Counted from the stretch's first letter, positions 11,165 through 22,546 are shown. The stretch is DNA of 64,000 bases from Micrasema longulum (GCA_022494885.1 JAGVSM010003781.1:1-64000), one strand, 5' to 3'. Numbers and translations: made by a program. The notes: generated from the sequence alone by a model not told the origin.

Positions 11165-11690
11165 TTGTACCAATGTGCGGGCTTATTGCCAAATGGCAAT
11201 TTCTTCCAACTAACCAATAAAATAAATGTTTCATTTTGTTTGAGTCAAGTTACAAATCATATTCAATAGAATAAAAAAGCTAAAGATTCATCTATTAAAG
11301 TAGAAATAAATGTAGTTATGAAAAATTTTCTTAAATCAATACCATTACTCAATGGGAACGGGAAATAAGAGGTAACAGGAAAGGAGAGATTGGAAGAGAA
11401 AGGAGATGTTTCTTCAGACGTGATTTAAACAGAGATACTGTAGTAGCATCTGTGGTGGTGGATGGGAGATGATTCTACAGTCGAGCCGCATGAACACTAT
11501 ATGCGTTAGAGAAGAAAGAGGAATTGTGGATGGGTACTAAGAGAGTGCCTTGAGAATTAGAACGAAGAGGTAAACGATGAACTGATGAGCGTTAAAATTT
11601 TTCGCGAAGGTATATAGGAGCGTTAGGACTGTGAAGTATGAAATACATTGAACAGAAGTGAGAGGATCCAGTACCTGTTGAGAGATCATG
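11165..11690 (-). mobile_element. LINE family L-A 3' end, decayed
   Basis: On the minus strand it reads AARL, a stop in place of the usual Trp, NHLPSTTTDATTVSLFKSRL, then KKHLLSLPISPF. The 3' end carries the small hairpin AAATTGCCATTTGGCAAT near 11190. The sequence is closely shared with 27140-27665. Confidence 0.75.
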
Positions 11691-11699
11691 TGCATATTG

Positions 11700-12477
11700 C
11701 CTTTATTTTTTTTTCCAAACTCTATGTTTTTTTAGAATTAATAATGTTATACACAAATATCATCTTACCCATTTGAAAATATTGTTTGCTAATATGTCAG
11801 TTTTTTTTATAAATTTAACATCGAATTTACACTTGCGTGTCGGTTTTATTTTTTCAAAATAATCAAATGCTTTATTTTTTAATAGGTGTGGTTATTTTAT
11901 CTAATATTTTTAGTAGCCCGATTTTGCAAAAACGGCGTTTTAAAATTGCAAACCGTAAGATTTCCTTACTTTTTATCAGATTACAGCCATTAGAGGATGC
12001 GAGGTCTTACTTTTCTACCATTCGTATACCCGTATTTTACCTTGGATTATAGGACTTGAGCGATGATTTTTTACGCACCATAGATACCAACCATTAGCGT
12101 ATTTTTTTCAATACAAAGTGCCTTTTTTAGGACCATCCAAAAACACTTAAAAGCGCCTAGTTTTATTTGCTGTTTTTGGACGTACGATATACAAATATAA
12201 TAACTGTTTTTGGAAAAAGAAAAACTTGCCGTCATGGAACATTTCATTTTGGTACTCTTTCTTAAAAATAAATCGAATAAGGTCCAGTTTTGGGGTAGGG
12301 AAAACAGGAATACGAGACCTCAATTTTATCGATTATGTTTAGGTATAATCAGAAAGACGCGACGTGCGGTTGGCTTTTTCGCACAGTATTCCAGGAGGCG
12401 TCTGCGAGATGGTGACAGAAAAACTATATTCTAATACCTATTGACTAGAAATTTTCTTGCGCTCATTTTATATATCA
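11700..12477. other. Unassigned stretch, slightly G+C-enriched patches
   Basis: Plus frames at 11837-12052 and 12210-12434 stay open by chance length only. No recognised motif was found. Confidence 0.3.
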
Positions 12478-13110
12478 CTAGCGGACCCGACATACCTTGC
12501 CCTGTCCGAACGTTGGCTTACCTGCTATTAGCTTGGAAAAAGACTTTTCATTGATAAGTAGGTACCTAGGTACTAGATGCATGTTTATTATTGAATTCTA
12601 AAACTAAAAATTATTAGCATTCAAATATTGAATTCTTTTTTCAAATGTCAAACTCGGCTCTTCTCACCAACACTGGTGCGCTTTATTCATAAATGCGATT
12701 TTCAAAAACGTATTGAACGTCAGTTAATATTATTTGAGTATTACTAAAAATCCAGTGAAAAGAAATAAATGGGAAGAAACTATTAGGAATGTGAGGATAT
12801 TCTGATTGGGATCCATAAAAAGCGATTTCTTTTTGTAAACCTTCTAAAACAAACTTTTTTTGAACACATCTTTTATTTTTTTTGTACATACATTCTCATC
12901 AAATGCAACCCTGGTTAGTCGATGAAAAAAAGATTTATGATTCTAACTTTTTTTTTACAGATTCGATTGAAAATTTTAATTTGCGAACATGCGCAGTGCA
13001 AAGATCTACATTTCGCTGAAAACCGCACGTAAATCGGTTCAGCCGTTTAGGAGGAGTTCAGTGACATCACTCGTATAGAATAAATATATATATATATTTA
13101 TATAAAGAAA
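12478..13110 (+). mobile_element. RTE-type LINE/SINE 3' end
   Basis: It starts with 'actagcggacccgacata' and 'cctgtccgaacg' and ends with 'aatcggttcagccgtttagg' and 'agttcagtgac' before a (TA)n tail. This is the characteristic 3' end phrase of RTE/Proto2-type elements widespread in insects. It is non-coding here. Confidence 0.6.
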
Positions 13111-13960
13111 TGTAATTATCATAATTATTGGGTTAGCATAAGCATAGGGCTTTAACATGTTTACAATGTTTGATGTGTCATTGTTGACGCTGATTAAAGT
13201 GTTACATTTTTTGCATCATTATAAGAAAGTTACGATAATTCCAGTTTAATGGATCAAGACCATTTTCGTAGAAATTTTGCCAGGTATTTCCAACGAAGGC
13301 GCTAGAGGTCGCCAATAATTAAAACACAGGTAAAAGTATCGTTCTTATTTGAATATTATCAATTATTACAGGTTTATCCTCCATTCAGGCCGGCAATTTA
13401 AATAACCTGATCCCCATTGCCTACTAAGTATCAAACTCACGTGATCATTAACGGGTGATGTCCGGGCATATGGTTCTAAGTGCTAAAAATAATAATTAAA
13501 TTGTATAATTAAATAATTAGCAATGGTATAAATTCAACAACGTCACATTCTAGGTGAAGCAATAATATTTTTTATCTGATAAAAATGTTCAAAACTGAAA
13601 CGTCAAATTATAAAGGAATCAAAATATATTTTACGAATGAGTTGAGTCTCGAGTTTCTACACCAACAGAAAAAAAACGAACGCAGACTAGTGTTGAATGA
13701 AAAACGTCATCATCAATGCATTGGTATACCAAATTCAGCATATGGGGATCACGTATTACATGAAGGTAAGGTGATCACTGATCGGTTTTATGTTTTAGAG
13801 TACCTATTCATCTTCAATTTTATCTGCAAAGTAAAATTAAGTTTTCTGTATGAAAAATAGAATATGTTTATAATTTTCTTTTTCTAAACACGTTCAATTA
13901 CCGGTTACCGGCGAAGATACTTTGAATTTTCATACAAATATACAAACTTTCGTACATAAA
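13111..13960. other. Unassigned non-coding stretch
   Basis: The plus ORF at 13585-13860 (91 codons, true ATG) has biased composition and no recognisable motif. No repeat match was found in the window. Confidence 0.3.
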
Positions 13961-13967
13961 TAACTAT

Positions 13968-14122
13968 GTTAGTTTATACCGTCTCAGTATATACCGATGA
14001 AGATAGCCGTTCATAATCGCAACCCGGTGCCTCGATTATGAACGTTATCTTCATCCGTATATATCGAGACGGTATACTTAACTTCTGTACTATCTGTATC
14101 TTACCTCGGTAAGTACTACCTA
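13968..14122. repeat. Imperfect palindrome at the end of element X
   Basis: 'gtttataccgtctcagtata ... gaagatagccgttcataatcg' is followed by its reverse complement 'cgattatgaacgttatcttc ... gagacggtatacttaac'. The centre lies near 14030. The right half is the terminus of element X copy 2. Confidence 0.75.
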
Positions 14123-14900
14123 ATTGTCATATCGACATCATATGATCGAAACAAGCTAATGGAATGACCACAAACAATTAGTCCGCGTTTTTTACGTCAT
14201 AATCATTTAAAATAGTGCTCATTTATAGTTTAAGTAGGCTTCTGTAATAAAAGGTGCTCACTTCAAAGCGATTATAATCTCCAATAAATCCCAATTCAAG
14301 TAAATAATGCTCGCTTGAACGTGAATTTTGCATGACTTTTGGAAATCACTTGGACGGTACGCTTAACGATCGTCTGTATGCATCTACCGATCGACTACAA
14401 AGCCGGCTTTTATAACGTCTTGATACATACACTCGGAAAGATAGTAAAACAGATGGAAAAAATATAATAACCAAATTATTTTTTTAGAGTGGTAACTTTC
14501 TGACACATATAATATGTGTCTGACGCCTAGATACTCTTATTTGTTAATAGGACAGAACCTAGTGATATTATTTTCACATCTAGGCGTTCGTTTTATTAAA
14601 GTGACAGTTATGTCGGAATTTAATTCAACTTCAAAACTTACTTACTTCTTTCTCATATTTTTAATACGCTCTTAAGAAAAAAAGTGCCAACCTCAAAACG
14701 ATTAAACATTTTAATAAATCATAATTAAAGAAAAAATTTATAGGTGGAACAAAATTTTTGACTCTTTCAATGCGTAGATAAACGTATTGAGGGGTTCTAG
14801 ATCCGACGTGCTTACATGAAAACTTGATGGTGGGGGGTATCGGTACTATATCTTTGCAGTCGGTCGGGAGAAATTTACTGAAGCTATGTCATTTTAGATC
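14010..14900 (-). mobile_element. Dispersed ~0.85 kb element X, copy 2 (inverted)
   Basis: It is the reverse-complement counterpart of 8830-9660, with the same landmarks in reverse order. A further partial echo ('cttgaagggggctgtcggta') follows at 14960-15000. No open frame is present. Confidence 0.7.
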
Positions 14901-15164
14901 GTAGATATGTGTACCGTAACGTACGTTTCCCCTTGAATCATATCGATATACCTACCCAAAACTTGAAGGGGGCTGTCGGTAGTATATCTTTATAATCGCT
15001 AGAGGGAATTTATCTTCAACTATACTGTCAATGTGAATGTTCGCTGTCTTTATCTTTCCATCATAATCGAGGCTCAGGTACCAGTCAAGGGACAATTAAA
15101 TATTTCAGTATTTTCTCCGACTTCTGTTTATTGTAATTTAACGCTCCTGTATACGTAAAAAACC

Positions 15165-15365
15165 TCAATACTCATCAGTTTGTCGTATTAATAACTGATT
15201 CTCAAATCACCCTCTTAATTTTCCTCTACAATTCTTCATTCTTCTCCAACTCAAATAGTTTCCATGCGGCTTGACTGTAGAATCATCTCCATCCACTATC
15301 AAAAATATTTATACGGTAACTCCTTTCTCTTCCATAATATATCCCCCTTTCTTTTGAAATTATGG
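15165..15365 (+). mobile_element. LINE family L-A fragment
   Basis: 'catgcggcttgactgtagaa' with 'tcatctccatccac' matches the minus-strand copies at 11460 and 27480 in opposite orientation. It is short and decayed. Confidence 0.55.
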
Positions 15366-15479
15366 GCTTTTTCCTATTAAATACTAGGTATCGATATTAA
15401 ATTATTTACATACTGCTAGTTTTTCTCGCATACGTTTTAAAATTTAAATTATGCACATAAATACAGGGTTTACCAATAG

Positions 15480-16010
15480 TGGCGATAGGATTTTTATAAA
15501 TTATGGCGGCCATGTTTAAATGTCAAAGTTTGTCATCTGCTGTCAGTTGTCATCAGTAAGGTTTGTCATTTTTCATCATGAATTGTTTCACGTTGCCGCA
15601 GTGTTTGCAAATCGTTCAAATATTCTATCAAAATTCAAGGAGTTTAGTTTGCTACTCAAAGAAGATTTCGTACGCGTTTGTTTCGTGCGCCTTCTGAGCT
15701 CGCTATTTGTTGCATAATTTAAAATTTGGAGACTGAATTTACTCTACACGATAGTAAGCCAATCGGCACGACTTTTTTCTGTGGGACCATGTTAAATCAC
15801 AAGTTTACACCGACAAACCCAGGATTCTTGATGAGCTTGAAGCCAACATTCGCTGCACAATAGCTGCCATACCATCTAAAATGCTGCACAGAGTTATTGA
15901 AAATTGTCGTCACCTGATCAATCAGTGCAAGAGAAGTATTGGTCATTTAAACACCATTTTGTTTATTTCATAAATGGCATAATACGTACCATCTAATAAA
16001 ACCATTCCGC
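15480..16010 (+). pseudogene. Internally deleted mariner-like transposase relic
   Basis: An N-terminal HTH-type segment survives with frameshifts at 15600-15720 (QIFYQNSRSLV, then RRFRTRLFRAPSELA). It runs straight into the C-terminal end at 15770-15960: LWDHVKSQVYTDKPRILDEL, EANIRCTIAAIPSKML, then HRVIENCRHL. These are typical ends of IS630/Tc1/mariner transposases. The central DDE catalytic part is missing, so it cannot encode an active enzyme. Confidence 0.75.
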
Positions 16011-16619
16011 AATTTTTTTGATCGAATTCAGTAAAAAGCACTATAAACAGAATAATACAGTATTTTAAATTATATCGTTCTTATTAGTAAACCTTTTATT
16101 ATGTTGCTTGTTTGGAAGAATGTCTTTATTATGCCGATGCATAAATATAAAATAAAAAAAATAAATAAACCACTATTAAGACTAATATTTCATGTCGATC
16201 TTTCCAGGAATAAATCCCTAGACCTTCAAGCATGGAAGGCGAAACGCCAATCACAATAATATTAATTTTATTTCTTAATTTAGGATTTTTACCTGTGAGC
16301 AGCAATCGAGTCAAAAAAACTCGTCATATGCCAGAATACAGAATTAATATCGTGCATAAAAAACAATCTATATGTTTATTGACTTAGTAAAAATTCACAC
16401 TTTTGTTGAAAAATAAAAATAAAAAAACATTTTCGTTATTTAAAAAAAACATTTTTGATATTGACGAAAATATTGTTGATTAAACCAAATGGTCCAAGAC
16501 AAATATTTTAATGCGTTGCCTAATTTCCAGGTGAAATGATCGATTGCGGACTCTTGTGAGTACTTTTTATAAGTTATCTTTTATTTTGCCTAAAATCACT
16601 CTTTAAATTATTTTTTTTT
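16011..16619. other. A/T-rich non-coding stretch
   Basis: No coding signal. 'ctccaagcatggaaggc'-like phrases are not repeated in the window. Confidence 0.35.
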
Positions 16620-16994
16620 CTTTAGTAGAATCAATAATAAGATATGGTATAAAGTCGTGGGGACATTCGACTAAAACTAATATTAAAATGATCCAGGGTC
16701 TACAGTATTCTATAGTTAAGTGAATTGTACCTGCAGAGATTTACGAACAAAGAAGTAATAATGATCTACAAAACAATCAAAACTCTGCCTCTTCGAGGAC
16801 TACTGTGGCTTTGCATCATTTTTGGAACAATTTAATAGTAATACATTCAAGCTTCCTCTCAAACATAACCATAATACACGCTTCACGTCTAATGATGGCT
16901 TGGTAGTACCAAAAGTATGCAATAAATATGGAAATAGAACTCTCAAATATTTAGTACCTAGAATTTTTAATTTATTACCGAAAGAACTTTTATT
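16620..16994 (+). mobile_element. LINE reverse transcriptase C-terminus, left half of a split copy
   Basis: Frames read ESIIRYGIKSWGHSTKTN, then after frameshifts KLPLKHNHNTRFTSND and RTLKYLVPRIFNLLPKELL. This is a CR1/Jockey-like C-terminal region. The frame is interrupted at 16987-16994 by an inserted minus-strand LINE and resumes at 18429. Confidence 0.8.
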
Positions 16995-18428
16995 TTATTT
17001 TATTTAATATAATCATACAATGCATATACATTATACTCCCAGGAGTTATTAGAACTCATTCCGGGACTGAAGAAAATATAACAATTTTATAAAGTACATG
17101 ATATAAAGAGTTACAAGAGACATCGCATTTCTGGCTAATCTTAAACCAGTTCATACAAATAGAAATTTGAAGATCAACCAGATCAGATTAATTTCAATAG
17201 AGATATGCCAGTTTAAAGTGAAACAATTATACAATTAAAAATATACATCCTAACTACAAACAAACATCTTACCTTAAAAGAAAATCTAACAATTATAAAA
17301 AAAGTACATCATTTAAAGATCAACCAGAAATGGACCAGTTTAATGTATAACAATTATAACAAAATACATAATATGATAGACTAATAAATTTATACTACAA
17401 TATACATTTATAAAATATACAATATACATCCTAACCAAAAAGTACATAGTATGAAGAACAAACAAGAAAAATACTATTTTATCCTACAAATATGCAATTA
17501 TAAAATAAAAAAAAACATACATCCTAGCTAAAAAGCATTAAACATCAGATATAGAGAAACCTTAAATAAAACAAACCATTAAAAAGCAAGCAATCAAAAA
17601 GAAGGAAAACAAACACAATTTCTTATAAATAGAAACAGTAAAACATCAAATTAATATCCAGTCAAAAATAACCTTTATATTTGTTTTCTGTAAAAAGGTT
17701 TAGGAAGAAATTCTTAAGGGCCACGCTTTGCACTTTACGAATTTTGTTTTCTTTAATTGTACTTGGTAGCTTGTTATAGAGAGTTCGAGAGATATTCTCC
17801 AAAGACTTTTTTCCAAACTTCGTTGAATTGAATTTCGGTATATGTAGATTTCTTGAGCTACGCGTATTGTGGCTATGTATCTCGTTATTAAGGGGGTGTT
17901 TTAAATTTGTAAGAGCTGAGAAATTTAAAATGTTTAGTATGGTGCTGGTGATATCATGCATAGGTATGACTTTAAAGGGAAGTATTTTGGTTTGCCTGTA
18001 TATATCTTTTACATGTGTATCCCAAGGCAGACCGAAAATACTCCTCAAAGCTCTGTTTTGGAGAACCTGGATCTCTGAGATCAGTTTTTGTGTTGCAAAA
18101 CCCCAAATACATGATAGATAAATCAAGTGTGAGTGAATCAAGGCATAATAAATTGAAAGTAGAATAGGTTTAGGAAGTAAACCCCTAAGTCTATACAGAA
18201 CTCCAGTTACAGGTACAATCTTGGATTTTACGTGGTCAAATTGATGGTTCCATGAAAGTTGGGAGTCTATCAATAACCCTAAATATTTAGTGACATGTAC
18301 TCTTTCAATCTGATTCGTTCCGAGTAAAATGCTGAGATGGATATTTTTTTTATTTCCAAATAGAATATACGAAGTTTTTTTAACATTTAAGCTCAATTTA
18401 TTAATTCTCAACCAACTCTTCTTTTATT
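16995..18428 (-). mobile_element. 5'-truncated CR1/Jockey-like LINE inserted in another LINE
   Basis: A 250-codon minus-strand frame (18411 to 17662) reads LRINKLSLNVKKTSYILFG, HVTKYLGLLIDSQLSW, IHSHLIYLSCIWG, then STKFGKKSLENISRTLYNKL. This is the thumb and C-terminus of a reverse transcriptase, after the catalytic YxDD domain. The 3' UTR runs to a (TAAAA)n-like tail at 16995. CTTTTATT flanks both ends (16987-16994 and 18421-18428) as a target-site duplication. The frame is intact, so this is a relatively young insertion. Confidence 0.85.
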
Positions 18429-18765
18429 CATTCTTTAATTTAACTCACATTGTAACAAGAGCAAAATAAGAGAGTGGCTACTCAATCAAGAGTTTATATT
18501 TGAATAGTAGCTTAGGTGTAAATATTTCAATTTTTCATATATTTTCTTGTATTTAATAAATAGATTTATTTATTATTATTTGTATAAACATGTTTATTCT
18601 GATCTTTCCGGCTGTTAATTTTTATCTGTTATTCATTGTTTTTATAAATGTAAATAATATTAATAAGTTAGTATAAATATAATCTTCACCAACAAGCTAC
18701 AAAAAGTGGCTTGGTGGGATTTTAGTTTTAGTAACAATATAACAGATGAATTATTTTTTTAAATT
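18429..18765 (+). mobile_element. Right half of the split plus-strand LINE with its 3' UTR
   Basis: It continues the frame of 16620-16994 across the insertion. After one TAA, the reading resumes with NSHCNKSKIREWLLNQEFIF and ends at TAG (about 18521). The 3' UTR contains 'aagctacaaaaagtggcttg', a short stem common at LINE 3' ends. Confidence 0.75.
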
Positions 18766-18814
18766 GTAAAAATGTATAATTATACTGTTAAAATAAAAAT
18801 AATAAAAAAAAAAA

Positions 18815-19035
18815 AATTCAGTCTGATGAATCTTAACCGCATCCAGAAAGGTGAAAACCAACAGTGGGAAGAATTGAAAAAAAATGTTTAAACATAGACA
18901 GAATGGTAAATTCACAATGCGTAAAATGGCCACGTGAACCAGCCAATGACAGGTCGTAAGGCCTATAAACGCCGAGACTTCCATATTCCTTTATCTAAAA
19001 TGTTTTCCATCTCTGATGTAATATTTTAACATTTT
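18815..19035 (-). repeat. Foldback family FB1, right arm
   Basis: It contains 'gccaatgacaggtcgtaagg', 'gacttccatattcc' and 'ttttccatctctgatgtaat', as in other FB1 copies. Confidence 0.7.
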
Positions 19036-19429
19036 TGTATGATAACACAAAAAACCCCTCTAGACAATCACTAACAAGATTTTTTCCGAAAGAACGAATA
19101 CAGGATTGATCAGCGCAATCATATTTTTGTAAATGTACTTTTTTTTGTACGACTGACTTTGACCTTGGCGAAGGCGATGACTTGAACATTATTAAAAACT
19201 AATTGAATATTTTTTCTGTTTGGCACTTGTATCCTTATGGCCTGGCGTTGTTTTGGCGGCAAGTTATTTTGTTTTGGCGGGAAAACCCGGTCGCTCAGGT
19301 TAATAACCACGTGACGCGAACTCATTTTTTGCACAACATTCATTATCTTGTAATACCATTACGCGCATTGGGAAAATTCACACACAACTTAAGGTAAATC
19401 AATTTGTACCAAATATCATCCCATCAATT
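19036..19429. other. Unassigned stretch
   Basis: Moderately G+C-richer between 19150 and 19360, including one CACGTG at about 19308. No coding or repeat assignment. Confidence 0.3.
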
Positions 19430-19600
19430 ACTATCGTGTTTTCATATATTTGTTCATCATCATCATCGTTCCATTTCCCACCTAATAGCGCATAGGGCAA
19501 TGCATTGGTACGCCAATCGCAGTGTATCTTGATGATTTTACATGAAGGTAAGAAAGACAACCAATCAATTCCAGGACTACGAAATATTCCAGTGTTAAAA
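19430..19600 (-). repeat. SINE-A 3' part
   Basis: It carries the complement of the SINE-A 3' end ('gcgcatagggcaatgcattg', 'acatgaaggtaag', 'ggactacgaaatatt'). The tRNA-like part is missing. Confidence 0.65.
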
Positions 19601-19646
19601 CTACCTTTGAAACCGGTAGACATAGAAAAGTCGTTAAGTGATTATA
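19598..19646 (+). ncRNA. Half hammerhead-like motif
   Basis: GAAACCGGTAGACAT and the downstream 'gattatatacaaat' terminus of the ribozyme-bearing repeat are present. The CTGACGA box and stem II are missing and replaced by the SINE. It is non-functional. Confidence 0.45.
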
Positions 19647-19979
19647 TACAAATATTTAAGATAATTTAGTCAAAGTATCACCCGTCTTTTATTTACATAA
19701 TAAATTACAATGAATATCCATCAAGAATTTTCACTTACAAACTTAAATGTTTTAAATATGTTCGTATTAAAAATTTCGTGAAAGGTAATTGTGCCGTATA
19801 TGTTAATAAAATAAATAAGAAAATTAATTTTCTTCGATTTACGACTTTTGATGTTTTGATACGATTTTTTTTTTTTCATATTTTGTAGAACTTGGATGAC
19901 AAATCGGGGTTACAAGATTTTTATATTAAAGTGACGGAACTACTAATAAAAACTCATAGATTCACAAACACTTGACTGA

Positions 19980-20625
19980 AGTTGTCTCATGTACTCTACG
20001 ACGTGATGTGACGTCACAAGTATGACGTCACTGAGCTGAGCGTTTCAGCGGGAATATAAAAAAAACAAAGTTTGATATTCTTTATTTCGTTTATTTATTA
20101 ACCGATTTAAATAAGAACATTACTGATAGGATGGTGATTTTTCAAACAATTCTTTGAGCTAATAAAAAAAAGTGTGATAATACCCTATTCTTAAATGACT
20201 GTGGTAAAAAATCACTTTGCGCGCGGGGTGTAACATCGTGTTACCACAAGCAAAAAACGGAATATTCTTAAGCTCAGACATTAAAAAAAAATATGGAGAC
20301 GTACTGTTAAATAATTCCTTTTCTATAAAAAAAATAAAAATCATAAATTCGCCGCGTGCGTCCCCATCACTGTCAACAACCGACTGAATTTGTTTTACAC
20401 AACACCGACTACGGCGGCTACAGAACAGTGTCTCTGTCTACCTTGTTATGTGTTCTATCTTCGTGCTCTCTTTAATACAGAAGTATCGCTATATTTGCGG
20501 ACATCATTTTTCGGGTAGCTAGGTTAAATATTTTTTGTGTTAAAATCCAGCATGGTAATACAAATTTTACTTTCCAAATCCGTGTAAAAATGACAATTTT
20601 AAGATTACGAAAAACATGTATTCAT
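19980..20625 (+). repeat. Unclassified dispersed repeat U, copy 1
   Basis: The region 20340-20625 ('tcataaattcgcc', 'ccgactgaat', 'cagtgtctctgtct', 'aaaatccagcat', 'caattttaagattac') matches 61050-61365 in the same orientation. Two TGACGTCA palindromes lie just upstream at 20008-20034, and one recurs near 59536. No coding frame. Confidence 0.55.
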
Positions 20626-20694
20626 ATTTTTTTTAAATAAGAGAGATATATCAAGTCTTGTATCGTATGCCGACTAGTGTGACATCACAGCCAC

Positions 20695-20785
20695 ACAAGA
20701 GTTAAATAAATATTTCATGGCGACCCAGGCGGGAATCTAACCCGAGATCTCTTAAACGGTGGGCAAACGCTCTGACCATTTACTG
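20695..20785 (-). repeat. SINE-A tRNA-like part
   Basis: The complement shows box B-like 'gggttagattcccgcc' and 'tcagagcgtttgcccacc'. The tail and leader are lost. Confidence 0.55.
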
Positions 20786-20954
20786 TATTTTTTTAAGAGT
20801 ATCCATCGAGTAAAACATATTTGTATTATTATTATTTATCAGCTTGAACGAAGACAAACAAAATAAACATTCAGAGCATTAACTTTGTCGCATAATATTT
20901 CCATAAATGTAAATAATTGTAACTATATGTGTATAACCACTCACTGACTTTTAC
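20786..20954. other. Unassigned stretch
   Basis: A/T-rich with no feature recognised. Confidence 0.3.
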
Positions 20955-20998
20955 ATGTCTACTAGTTTCGAGATGTGCCCGTTTCATCATTAGGACAT
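20955..20998 (-). ncRNA. Hammerhead-like motif, degenerate, compensated stem III
   Basis: Minus strand: AUGUC, CUAAUGA, a degenerate stem II, GAAA, CUAGUA, GACAU. Stem I (AUGUC/GACAU) pairs fully. Stem III palindrome is ACUAGU where other copies have ACCGGU, so pairing is kept by a double change. G5 of the core is A, which should abolish cleavage. Confidence 0.5.
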
Positions 20999-20999
20999 A

Positions 21000-21565
21000 T
21001 ATTACACGAACATATAAATCCCACTGTACACTTTCAGCACAGCAGATGCACAAAAATACAAAACAACACGCGTATGGAGCACGTGCTATTAGAAGCTAAC
21101 ACCAACATGCACCGATTATAATAAAGCCGGTATACATAGACAAGTCGCTTGGTTATTATTATATTAAAACATTTAATAACATTTGTTTATAAAAATATTT
21201 TTAAAATGTACAGAATTGTGTAAATTGCAAATATGTACAAGAAAAGAGCAAAGGAGAGCAGAAAGGTGAAACAGGTAGGAACGTACAACCTACATAAAAG
21301 GACCACATTGTTGGTGGGTCCCTTTGTAAAACCTTAGCTTAATAACCGGTTTCGTCCACGTATCCCAAATCTGTGTGAGAAGTAAAAAGAGGTTCTTGGG
21401 AGGGCAAAGCACCTTAACAAGGTTTCACTCAACGACATTTTGCGAAGCCCTAAAATAAAGCTCATGCATTTCGAGTTCCTATATGTACACAATAAAATAA
21501 CCAGTTTTTGAAAAGCAGATTACTTCAGCTAGCAGGCAGATATAACTTATTTGCAAAATATATCG
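21000..21565. other. Unassigned stretch
   Basis: 'gctaacaccaacatgc' at about 21095 echoes the region upstream of other hammerhead-like copies, so the start may belong to that repeat. The rest (21230-21480), mildly purine-rich, is not recognised. Confidence 0.3.
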
Positions 21566-21955
21566 ATAATCCAGTACCTGTATCCGGGCGGATACAGTAC
21601 ACAGTTCTGAGTGTGAAAAAGAACCCGAACCCTAGTCGAGCGTTTTGACTCGATGGGTATTCTCAGATAAAAATCCTGAAAACGGAAATCGAGCCGCGAT
21701 GAGTCCGCCTTGTTGTGTAGCGATATATGCATTTCCTTACCATTTTTAAGGCCTTAGGTTCAATTCCTGACCGAATGGACGCAATATATTGGTTTTCAAG
21801 GTGGCTCTACATTTCAATATTTCAATGTTTCAGGTCTGGCACCCAAAGCTAAAGACTGATCACCTGACCTTCCATGTAACAAAAATTATCTAAATACGCT
21901 GAAATTGTAGTATAAATGCAGTGCCCTATGCACCGCATATAGATATTTTTAAAAT
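21566..21955 (+). repeat. SINE-A, near full length
   Basis: Leader 'cagttctgagtgtgaaaaag', 'gactcgatggg' and 'aaaaatcctgaaaa' precede the tRNA-like part with box B-like 'aggttcaattcctgacc'. The 3' end is 'cagtgccctatgcaccg'. Confidence 0.75.
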
Positions 21956-22084
21956 TAATGTTGATTACATGAAAAAAATTTTTTTTTTTTACTTATTTTT
22001 TTATATTTTTTATACTCGTATATGTTATAAAGTAATACCTAGTAGGAGAAGACACGCGTTAAGGCAGACTAACATATATGTTTA

Positions 22085-22300
22085 TTATATATCTCCAAAT
22101 ACATGCACACACACCTTTGCACCCTTATAAACATTTATACACATACATACACACCCATACACACATATACATGCATATATACACATACAAATATGTATGT
22201 ATACACAAACATATACCCATATACACATACATATATCCACACACATATATACACACACATACATACACACCCTCACATACACATACACATACATATATAT
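22085..22300. repeat. CA/TA-rich microsatellite (ACAT/ACAC)n
   Basis: Dense interleaved ACAT, ACAC and ATAC units over about 210 bp. Open frames here on both strands are artefacts of the repeat. Confidence 0.9.
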
Positions 22301-22324
22301 ATCAATTTTATCCTTATTAAAAAT

Positions 22325-22545
22325 AAACAGGTGCCAGACTTCAGAATGAGCTACCTATTCATACAAAAAAGGACCTTCTTTGGCCACCTTTAAGAAACGT
22401 CTGACACATTATTACTTATCCTTAGAACTCTAACTTCCCTTCGTTTTATCTTTCCTGGATTCTCTTCCTGTCTCCTTCCAAACTTCTTATTCGATTTCAC
22501 ATTCTATGCATTTCTTTCCCCATCATATAATGTGCATAATGGCGG
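22325..22545 (+). mobile_element. LINE family L-A C-terminal fragment
   Basis: A decayed frame reads ATFKKRLTHYYLSL, followed by a pyrimidine-rich 3' UTR like that at 8090-8150. Confidence 0.5.
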
Positions 22546-22546
22546 C

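Noticed and set aside
13585..13860. 91-codon plus ORF with true ATG
   Set aside because: Composition follows the A/T-rich background and nothing supports translation.
17828..18121. 97-codon plus-strand ORF
   Set aside because: It is antisense to the intact LINE reverse transcriptase frame at 17662-18411.
22078..22393. Overlapping long ORFs rich in Thr, His, Tyr and Ile on both strands
   Set aside because: They are translations of the CA/TA microsatellite, open in several frames at once.
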